Part shown: positions 25,347-32,658 of the stretch, piece by piece
How the letters are laid out: each line of letters starts with the position of its first letter
Position numbering within the stretch: the stretch's first letter is position 1
Assembly (NCBI RefSeq): GCF_028993635.1
Contig: NZ_CP118631.1
Location: 2,418,001-2,482,000 of the forward strand
Direction: 5' to 3'
From: Mucilaginibacter sp. SJ
Lineage (GTDB): Bacteria; Bacteroidota; Bacteroidia; Sphingobacteriales; Sphingobacteriaceae
Length of the DNA stretch: 64,000 nt
Notes under the pieces: generated by a model
Database searches by the model: none
What the model was told of the DNA's origin: nothing
The model's input: the letters and a program-made list of their open reading frames with translations, nothing else
Program-made: the position numbers and the translations under genes

Positions 25347-26513
25347 ATGCCGCAAACTGAACATCCTTATCGCGACATCACTATCCGGTTTCCGGGTCAG
25401 GTAATTGTTAGCAAAAACTCGCTTTTTAAATTAACCGGTGATGTTATCAGCGGCGGGTATAAATCAGCTTTAATTATTACCATCAGTCCGCTGTTAAATA
25501 AACTTGAACCACTTTTAGCTCAATTTAAAGAAGTAGGAATTAACACTCATGTTGATACATCAATAGTAAAGGAGCCTTCGTTTAGGGATTTTGAAGATTT
25601 GCTTACATCTGTAAAACATACTGAAGCCGATGTGATCATAGGCATTGGTGGCGGCAGCGTACTTGACGTGGCTAAACTCATAGCCGCACAAATTAATAAT
25701 AACCAAACCCTGGCAGAGATAACCGGCATTGGCCTGCTTAAAAACCGTACTAAAAAACTGATCTGCATTCCCACAACAGCGGGTACAGGCAGCGAGGCAT
25801 CGCCTAACGCCATATTGATAGATGATACTGATAATCAGAAAAAAGGCATTATCAGCCCATACCTGGTTCCGGATGTGGTGATCATTGATCCGGCTTTGAT
25901 GATCAGTTTGCCCGCAGAGGTTACCGCCGCAACCGGACTTGATGCACTAACCCATTGCCTTGAAGCTTACACTAACTTATATGCCCACCCTTTTATTGAT
26001 ATGTACGCACTTGAGGGGATCAGGCTTATCGCTGCTAATTTGGTTAAAGCGGTAAACGACGGTGCTGATGAGGACACCCGTACACAATTAGCTATTGGCA
26101 GTTTAATGGGTGGCTTTTGTTTAGGCCCGGTTAACACAGCTGGTGTCCATGCGCTTTCCTACCCCCTGGGCAGCATGTACCACATTGCACATGGCCTCTC
26201 AAACGCGCTATTGCTGCCTTTTGTAATGGAATACAACATCCCAGCAGCACCGGAACGCTATGCTGCAGTAGCCCGTGCATTGGGTTGTAATAGCAGTATC
26301 AACGATTTTGAGACAGCTCATGCCGGTGTTGAAAAGATCAGGCAGCTGATCGGTGAGTGCAGGATCCCGGCAAGTTTAAAAGAAATAAACATTGATAAGA
26401 ACACGATACCACAGATGGCTGCAGATGCCATGAAAATTACCCGGCTGCTTAAAAATAACCCGCGACCGATAAACATAGATGATGCCGTTAACATTTACGA
26501 GGCTGCTTATTAA
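25347..26513 (+). CDS. Iron-dependent alcohol dehydrogenase (group III)
   Basis: A 388-residue cytoplasmic NAD(P)-dependent reductase/dehydrogenase. Nucleotide motif GIGGGSVLDVAK (99-110), TTAGTGSE (143-150), and the iron ligands Asp199, His203, His268 and His282, in the spacing of FucO (lactaldehyde reductase). The frame is open back to a TTG at 25248, but the ATG at 25347 gives the normal N terminus (a Rossmann-like strand after a short lead). First gene of a seven-gene plus-strand operon, 9 nt before the aldolase. In context it probably reduces the aldehyde made by that aldolase; lactaldehyde or a tetruronate are candidate substrates. Confidence 0.93.
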   Translation: MPQTEHPYRDITIRFPGQVIVSKNSLFKLTGDVISGGYKSALIITISPLLNKLEPLLAQFKEVGINTHVDTSIVKEPSFRDFEDLLTSVKHTEADVIIGIGGGSVLDVAKLIAAQINNNQTLAEITGIGLLKNRTKKLICIPTTAGTGSEASPNAILIDDTDNQKKGIISPYLVPDVVIIDPALMISLPAEVTAATGLDALTHCLEAYTNLYAHPFIDMYALEGIRLIAANLVKAVNDGADEDTRTQLAIGSLMGGFCLGPVNTAGVHALSYPLGSMYHIAHGLSNALLLPFVMEYNIPAAPERYAAVARALGCNSSINDFETAHAGVEKIRQLIGECRIPASLKEINIDKNTIPQMAADAMKITRLLKNNPRPINIDDAVNIYEAAY

Positions 26514-26522
26514 AACATACTA

Positions 26523-27455
26523 ATGAAACTAAAAAAGAAATATAATGGCCTGGTAGTGCCATCCATTACACCACTTACCAATAGTTACAAGCTTGACCAT
26601 GACGCGGTTGAAAAAATATTCGATAGCATCTTCAACTACGGCGGCGTACCTTTTATATTGGGTACTACCGGCGAATCAGCCTCATTACCCAACGAGCTCA
26701 AGCTTGATTTTATTAAACTGGCGGCCTCCATAAGACAACCCGGCAAGCTGCTTTATGCAGGTATCTCATCCAATTGCCTGTCAGATTCTATCGAACTGGC
26801 AAAACGTTGTGCCGATGAAGGCATTGATGTTGCAGTAGCCCATCTGCCGGCGTACTTTACCTTAACCGAGTATGAGATCAAAACATACTTTGAAACACTG
26901 GCCAATGAAATCCCTATTCCGCTGATAGTTTATAATATTCCGGCTACTACCAATGTATCAATCAACTTAAACCTACTTAATGAATTAAGCTATCATGATA
27001 ATATCGTAGGCACCAAAGATTCGGAACGAAACCATGACCGTTTAAAAGATTCACTGAAGCTATGGGCCGGCAGGGCCGACTTCAGCCACTTTTTAGGCTG
27101 GGGGGCGCAATCCGCCCATGCGCTGTTTACGGGAAGCGACGGACTGGTGCCAAGTACCGGAAACCTGTTCCCCGATATTTATTACAAAATGATAGTGGCA
27201 GCCGATAATAATGACGAAGCCGCCGCGCTGCAACTGCAACGGCACTCCAACCTGATAGGTGATATTTACCAGGGAAAACGCCTGCTGGGCGAATCATTGG
27301 CGGCATTGAAATCGCTGATGCAAAGCGCCGGGTTATGCCGCTCGTACATGATGTCACCTTTGTTAAAAGTTAGTGATGCAGAAGCCGCCGATCTGCAAAA
27401 GAAACTGCAAAGTATGCTTAATGTTGAAAACCTTAGTTTACCGATATATCAATGA
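26523..27455 (+). CDS. DapA/N-acetylneuraminate lyase-family aldolase
   Basis: A 310-residue class I TIM-barrel aldolase. Pyruvate carboxylate-binding GTTGE (47-51), Tyr137 in VYNIP and Schiff-base Lys165 in GTKDS are all present. The family either condenses pyruvate with an aldehyde or cleaves 2-keto-3-deoxy acids (Kdg, Kdo-like, sialic acids). The FILGTTGES pattern and the lack of lysine-pathway neighbours argue against true DapA. Its stop overlaps the start of the pdxA-like gene by 4 nt (ATGA). In the operon it most likely releases pyruvate from a 2-keto-3-deoxy sugar acid; see the findings for a specific proposal. Confidence 0.92.
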   Translation: MKLKKKYNGLVVPSITPLTNSYKLDHDAVEKIFDSIFNYGGVPFILGTTGESASLPNELKLDFIKLAASIRQPGKLLYAGISSNCLSDSIELAKRCADEGIDVAVAHLPAYFTLTEYEIKTYFETLANEIPIPLIVYNIPATTNVSINLNLLNELSYHDNIVGTKDSERNHDRLKDSLKLWAGRADFSHFLGWGAQSAHALFTGSDGLVPSTGNLFPDIYYKMIVAADNNDEAAALQLQRHSNLIGDIYQGKRLLGESLAALKSLMQSAGLCRSYMMSPLLKVSDAEAADLQKKLQSMLNVENLSLPIYQ

Positions 27456-28492
27456 CAGCCGACAGACCGATCATAGCCATAACCATGGGCGATCCGGCCA
27501 GTATTGGCCCTGAAATAGCCGTCAAAGCTTTATTAACCGAAAGGTTATATGAGATCTGCCGTCCGTTAATTATTGGCGATACCGGTGTGTTTTTTGACAT
27601 CGTAAAACGCCTGGGTTTAAACGCCACTATCAATTCTATCAAAGATATCCGTAACGCGCGTTTCGTTTTCGGCAAGCCGGATGTATTTGATTTGCAAAAT
27701 GTGGATATGGAACAGTTGCGTTTTGGGGAAATCTCGGCCATGGCTGGTAATGCCTCATTTGAAGCGGTTAAAAAAGCGATTGAACTGGCGCTTGCCGGCG
27801 ATGTTGACGCTACCGTAACTGGCCCTATCAATAAAAAATCCATCAACGAGGCCGGGCACCACTTTGCCGGGCATACCGAAATTTACGCCCATTACACAGG
27901 TACAAAAAAGTATGCCATGCTGCTGGTTGAGCATAACATGAAGGTGATCCATGTATCAACCCATGTTTCGTTACGGCAAGCTTGCGACCTGGTTAAAAAA
28001 GACCGCATCATTGAAGTAATCGAGCTCTTGCAGGATGGACTCATTTCCCTGGGTGAAAAAAACCTGAAGATCGGCGTGGCCGGGCTTAACCCACATGCCG
28101 GTGACTCGGGGTTGTTTGGCACCGAGGATGATCTTGAAATTCTCCCCGCTGTACAGGAGGCTTTAAAATCAGGTTACGATGTGGAAGGCCCCGTACCTGC
28201 CGATACATTGTTTTCTAAAGCATCAACCGGGTATTATGGCGGTATAGTTGCGATGTACCACGACCAGGGACACATCCCGTTCAAGCTTACCGGCTTTAAA
28301 TGGAATGCCGAAAAACAGCAAATGGATAGCGTCAAAGGCGTTAACATTACCATGGGCCTGCCGATCATTCGCACTTCCGTTGATCATGGGACAGCCTTTG
28401 AAATTGCAGGCAAAGGCGTTGCCAGCAGCGATGCCATGATACTGGCAATCGAATCGGCTGTACAATTGAGTAAAAACAGGATAAAAGTATAA
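27452..28492 (+). CDS. PdxA2-like 4-phospho-threonate dehydrogenase
   Basis: A 346-residue homologue of 4-hydroxythreonine-4-phosphate dehydrogenase. Motifs: TMGDPASIGPEI (11-22), TGPINKKSINEAG, GHTEIYAHYTGT, and divalent-metal histidines His171 (STHVS), His215 (NPHAG) and His270 (MYHDQGH). Proximity to a DUF1537 kinase is the hallmark of PdxA2, which oxidises and decarboxylates D-threonate-4-phosphate to dihydroxyacetone phosphate. Biosynthetic PdxA would normally sit with rRNA-methylase or other vitamin B6 genes, none of which is here. It overlaps the aldolase gene by 4 nt and precedes the kinase by 5 nt. Confidence 0.92.
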   Translation: MTADRPIIAITMGDPASIGPEIAVKALLTERLYEICRPLIIGDTGVFFDIVKRLGLNATINSIKDIRNARFVFGKPDVFDLQNVDMEQLRFGEISAMAGNASFEAVKKAIELALAGDVDATVTGPINKKSINEAGHHFAGHTEIYAHYTGTKKYAMLLVEHNMKVIHVSTHVSLRQACDLVKKDRIIEVIELLQDGLISLGEKNLKIGVAGLNPHAGDSGLFGTEDDLEILPAVQEALKSGYDVEGPVPADTLFSKASTGYYGGIVAMYHDQGHIPFKLTGFKWNAEKQQMDSVKGVNITMGLPIIRTSVDHGTAFEIAGKGVASSDAMILAIESAVQLSKNRIKV

Positions 28493-28497
28493 GCTAT

Positions 28498-29664
28498 ATG
28501 ATCGCTGTAATTGCAGATGATTTAACAGGGGCCGCCGAACTGGCAGGCATAGGCCTTAACCACGGATTAAGAACCGAGGTGAGTACTACTGTTGATGAAT
28601 ACTGCGATGCAGATCTGCTTGTTATTGCTACCGACACGCGCTCGCTTTCGGTAGCCAGGGCAAAGGAGATCGTTCATGATCTTACTGTTCGGTTACAGCA
28701 ACTAAAACCCCGGTTTATCTTTAAGAAGATAGATTCGGTTTTGCGGGGGCACATTATTGAGGAGTTACAAAGTCAGTTGACAGCTTCCGGATTAAAACGG
28801 GCACTTATTGTACCCGGCAACCCACATCATTCAAAAAAACTCATCGGCGATACATTTTACTATAACGGCGGGCCTATCCATCTAAGTGCTTTTGCTAACG
28901 ATCCTACTTTCCCAGCCTTAAGTTCAAATATTGTTGAATTATTAAGGGCAGATGAAAAGGTCTCATTGATTAAAAAAGGGGTGAAACTGCCACCAACAGG
29001 AATCATTATAGGAGCGGCAGATGACGAGGATGATCTTAAATACTGGATAAGCAAAACGGATAGTGAAACCCTTTTGGCCGGTTCGGCGAATCTGTTCACC
29101 TGCCTGCTTCAATACTTAACAAAACCGCAAAAGGTTGAAACCAAAGATTCCGAAACCGCCGGCAGGCGGTTATTTGTATTTGGCAGCACTTTTTACCAGG
29201 GCAAGCTAAACCTTATTGACGGCAAACACAACAATATCCCGGTACACTATATACCCGCGGCAACCATCTGCGCCGAAACCAGCGGCGACAATGTGCATGG
29301 CCTTTTTGCCAGTCATGTAGCTTCCAGTATTATCGCCGGCAACAATGCCATTATCGCCATAAACCCCGATTTTATAAGGGACATTAAAGTGGACCCGGTA
29401 TTGCTGAGCCACAAGATGGCCGATATTGTAAAACAGGTTATTGACCACACCTCGCTTCATGAGTTGCTGATTGAGGGCGGCGCAACAGCCTGGGCTATAC
29501 TTGAGCGTTTAAACATCGAAAAATTATATCCCTCAAAACTAATAGCTCCCGGAGTTATTCATATGCGCATAGCGGGCAATAACCAATTATGTTTAACTTT
29601 AAAACCCGGCAGCTACCCCTGGCCTGCACCCGTTTGGGAAACCAATAACTATACCTGCATATGA
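28498..29664 (+). CDS. DUF1537 four-carbon acid-sugar kinase
   Basis: A 388-residue cytoplasmic kinase of the DUF1537 family (DtnK/OtnK). The N-terminal substrate domain starts MIAVIADDLTGAAELAG and contains FKKIDSVLRGHI. The C-terminal nucleotide domain includes the glycine-rich EGGATAWAI (327-331). In many members that loop is GGDTA, so the Asp is Ala here, which may reflect a subgroup rather than inactivity. The family phosphorylates D-threonate, D-erythronate or their oxo forms. Pairing with PdxA2 favours D-threonate. It overlaps the symporter gene by 4 nt. Confidence 0.92.
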   Translation: MIAVIADDLTGAAELAGIGLNHGLRTEVSTTVDEYCDADLLVIATDTRSLSVARAKEIVHDLTVRLQQLKPRFIFKKIDSVLRGHIIEELQSQLTASGLKRALIVPGNPHHSKKLIGDTFYYNGGPIHLSAFANDPTFPALSSNIVELLRADEKVSLIKKGVKLPPTGIIIGAADDEDDLKYWISKTDSETLLAGSANLFTCLLQYLTKPQKVETKDSETAGRRLFVFGSTFYQGKLNLIDGKHNNIPVHYIPAATICAETSGDNVHGLFASHVASSIIAGNNAIIAINPDFIRDIKVDPVLLSHKMADIVKQVIDHTSLHELLIEGGATAWAILERLNIEKLYPSKLIAPGVIHMRIAGNNQLCLTLKPGSYPWPAPVWETNNYTCI

Positions 29665-31226
29665 AACATGAAACCCTGCACCTGGCAGATTATATCATCA
29701 TTGCCCTGGCACTGGCCATTTCATTAACCATTGGTCTTAAGTTTTCGAAAGGACAAAACTCCACTAAAAAATATTTTGTATCCCGCGGTTCTATCCCGGC
29801 GTGGGCAATAGGCATGTCATTAATGGCAACGCTCATCAGCAGTGTAACTTTTCTGGCCTACCCCGGCGAGGGGTTTGCTTCTAACTGGATCTTGCTGGTT
29901 CAGGGTTTAATGGTGCCTATCGTATTGTTATTAATGGTTTGGTTCATTGTGCCGCTTTATCGTGAAGTTATAGGTGTAAGCACGTATGAATACTTTGAAA
30001 AGCGCTTTGGTTTGTTCGCGAGGTTCTATAGCTCCATAGGTTTTGTATTAACGCATTTTTCGAAAATGGGTACCGTGTTTTTCCTGCTGGCCCTTGCACT
30101 TTCCAACATGACCAACACCAACACCTTTGTTATTATCTGGATCATTGGATTTGTAATCGTCGTTATTACCCTTATAGGTGGTATCGAGGCGGTTATTTGG
30201 GCCGATGTGGTACAGGGGTTTTTATTGATCGCCGGCGGTATAGCCTCATTTATTATCCTTATTTGCTCCATCAAAGGCGGCTTCCCCGAACTCTGGCATA
30301 TTGCCAGCATAAACCACAAAAACAATTTCGGCCCCTACTCCTGGGATTTCAAAAAGCTTACATTCATTGTAATGGCCATTAATGGTGTTTTTTATGCCAT
30401 CCAAAAATATGGCGCCGATCAAACCATGGTACAGCGCTATCTTACTGCCAAAACCGATAAAGCGGCCATCAGGGCATCGTTATTAGGGGTAGCGCTTACT
30501 GTACCGCTTTGGGCATTGTTTATGTTTATCGGTACTGCTTTGTTTGCTTACTACCAACAAAATCCTTTGCCTGCAGGTATTAAGGCCGATGCAGTTTTCC
30601 CCTACTTTATTATGAGCAAATTGCCTACCGGTGTTGTGGGGTTGATATTGGCGGCACTGATCTCGGCAGCCATCTCCAGTTTAGGAGCCGATCTTAATTG
30701 CCTTTCCGCTATTGGGGTAGAAGACTATTACAAAAAATTCAGGCCCAACAGGTCTGACAAAGAATATTTAAAGGCTGGTCGCTGGATAGTGGTACTGGCC
30801 GGCCTGGGCGCAATGGGTATAGCCACCTTATATATGCTTGCCGGCGACGAAGGCGCGTTGGGTATTGTATTCACCCTCTATGCTATATTCTCCGGCGGTA
30901 TTGCCGGGATTTTTTTATTGGGATTGTTTAGCAGCCGGGCTAACCGGCAGGGACTAAACATCGGCATTATTGCCTGTATCTTATTTACAGGCTACGCCTT
31001 TTTAACCTCAACCAAAATCGGTTTGGGCGCCGATAAACATATCCTGCTTGATCTGGGCAAATACAATTTCAATCAGCATAAATACATGCTCGGCGTATAC
31101 AGCCATTTGGTGGTGATCATAGTTGGTTACCTGGCCAGCCTGTTTTTCCCTAAACCCGAGTTGAATAAAAACCTCCTTTTCAGCGGGTGGCTTGAGGCCA
31201 AACGCGCCGGAAAGCTTACCAAATAA
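29661..31226 (+). CDS. Sodium:solute symporter (SSS family)
   Basis: A 521-residue inner-membrane sodium symporter with about 13 transmembrane helices. Hallmarks are LADYIIIALALAISLTIGLKFSKGQNSTKKYFVSRGSIPAWAIGMS at the N terminus, the GGIEAVIWADVVQGFLLIAGG signature and SSLGADLNCLSAIGVEDYYKKFRP. Embedded between the kinase (4-nt overlap) and an acetylesterase (9 nt), it probably imports the sugar acid that the upstream four enzymes degrade. Substrate is inferred from context only. Confidence 0.93.
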   Translation: MKHETLHLADYIIIALALAISLTIGLKFSKGQNSTKKYFVSRGSIPAWAIGMSLMATLISSVTFLAYPGEGFASNWILLVQGLMVPIVLLLMVWFIVPLYREVIGVSTYEYFEKRFGLFARFYSSIGFVLTHFSKMGTVFFLLALALSNMTNTNTFVIIWIIGFVIVVITLIGGIEAVIWADVVQGFLLIAGGIASFIILICSIKGGFPELWHIASINHKNNFGPYSWDFKKLTFIVMAINGVFYAIQKYGADQTMVQRYLTAKTDKAAIRASLLGVALTVPLWALFMFIGTALFAYYQQNPLPAGIKADAVFPYFIMSKLPTGVVGLILAALISAAISSLGADLNCLSAIGVEDYYKKFRPNRSDKEYLKAGRWIVVLAGLGAMGIATLYMLAGDEGALGIVFTLYAIFSGGIAGIFLLGLFSSRANRQGLNIGIIACILFTGYAFLTSTKIGLGADKHILLDLGKYNFNQHKYMLGVYSHLVVIIVGYLASLFFPKPELNKNLLFSGWLEAKRAGKLTK

Positions 31227-31235
31227 TTTACAGCA

Positions 31236-32657
31236 ATGAAAAAGTTACTGGCTTCAGGTCTGGGTTTATTCCTGTTTATATCGTCGCAGGCACAGGTAAA
31301 ACTGGCATCCATTTTTACCGATAACATGGTGCTGCAACAGCAAAGCCAGGCACCAATATGGGGTTGGGATAAAGCAGGCTCAACAGTTACTATCAACACT
31401 TCATGGAACAAAAAAAACTACAAAGCCAAAGTAAATGCCAATGGCAAATGGCTTGTTAAAGTTGCCACGCCAATTTACGGCGGACCATATACTGTTACCA
31501 TCAGCGATGGCAATACTATTAAGCTAAATAACGTGCTTATTGGCGAGGTTTGGCTTTGTACCGGTCAGTCAAATATGGAAATCCCGATGAAGGGTTACAA
31601 AAGCCAGCCCATAACGGGTTCTGTTGATGCTATACTTAAATCGGCCAATAGCAATATCCACATGTATACTGTACCCCGCTCATCAGTAACCGAAGTTCAG
31701 GAAAACAGCAAACCATCCGAATGGCATGTAGCCGCTACTGAATTTGTTGCTAATTTTAGCGCTACAGGTTATTATTTTGGTAGATTGTTGAATGAGATGC
31801 TTCATGTACCTATTGGCTTAATCAGTGATTGTTACGGTGGCTCAAGTGCCGAAGCATGGATGGATCCTGGCGGACTGAAAGATTTTCCGGAGATCAAGAT
31901 CCCGGCTAAAACAGATTCGATCAAAGCTATATCGCGCACACCTACCACGCTGTTCAATGGCATGTTGAACCCGGTGATTGGGTACGGCATCAAAGGCTGC
32001 ATCTGGTACCAGGGGGAATCGAACTACGACCGTCCCGATCAATATGAAAAACTTTTCCCGGCTATGGTAAAACGCTGGCGCGATCTCTGGCAGCAGGGCG
32101 ACTTCCCATTCTATTATACACAAATTGCCCCTTATGATTATACTCAATTACCACCATACAATGCGGGCGGTAAATACAATTCGGCTTACCTGCGCGATGC
32201 TCAGCGTAAATCGCTAAAAGTTATACCTAACAGCGGCATGGCTGTATTGCTTGATGTTGGCGAACAGGCTACCATTCACCCACCACGTAAAGAACCTGTC
32301 GGTACACGACTGGCTTACCTGGCCTTAGCGCAAACTTATGGCATTAAAGGGTTTGATTATGCAAGTCCGCTGTATAAGGAAATCACTGTTGACGGCAACC
32401 GGGCTACCATCAGGTTTGAGTATGCCGAAAACGGGCTTACCTCATTCAACAAACCTATCCAAAACTTTGAAGTTGCCGGTAAAGACAAAATGTTTTACCC
32501 GGCGCAGGCCATGATATCGGGCAGTGTAATTATTGTATCTTCACCTTTGGTAAAAGAGCCTGTGGCCGTACGATACGCCTTTAAAGATTTTGTTGTAGGC
32601 GATTTATTCGGCACAAACGGCCTCCCCGTTTCCTCATTCAGAACCGACGACTGGTAA
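31236..32657 (+). CDS. Sialate O-acetylesterase-type SGNH esterase
   Basis: A 473-residue exported carbohydrate esterase of the sialate-O-acetylesterase (SASA) type. Signal peptide MKKLLASGLGLFLFISSQAQ, an N-terminal FTDNMVLQQQSQAPIWGW beta-domain, nucleophile Ser112 in TGQSNME, WYQGESNY block, and C-terminal ATIHPPRKEPVG with the catalytic His. In pectin loci such enzymes remove acetyl groups from plant glycans as well as from sialic acid. It is 1 nt upstream of the DUF5703 gene. A second member of the family stands at 62308-63762. Confidence 0.92.
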   Translation: MKKLLASGLGLFLFISSQAQVKLASIFTDNMVLQQQSQAPIWGWDKAGSTVTINTSWNKKNYKAKVNANGKWLVKVATPIYGGPYTVTISDGNTIKLNNVLIGEVWLCTGQSNMEIPMKGYKSQPITGSVDAILKSANSNIHMYTVPRSSVTEVQENSKPSEWHVAATEFVANFSATGYYFGRLLNEMLHVPIGLISDCYGGSSAEAWMDPGGLKDFPEIKIPAKTDSIKAISRTPTTLFNGMLNPVIGYGIKGCIWYQGESNYDRPDQYEKLFPAMVKRWRDLWQQGDFPFYYTQIAPYDYTQLPPYNAGGKYNSAYLRDAQRKSLKVIPNSGMAVLLDVGEQATIHPPRKEPVGTRLAYLALAQTYGIKGFDYASPLYKEITVDGNRATIRFEYAENGLTSFNKPIQNFEVAGKDKMFYPAQAMISGSVIIVSSPLVKEPVAVRYAFKDFVVGDLFGTNGLPVSSFRTDDW

Positions 32658-32658
32658 T

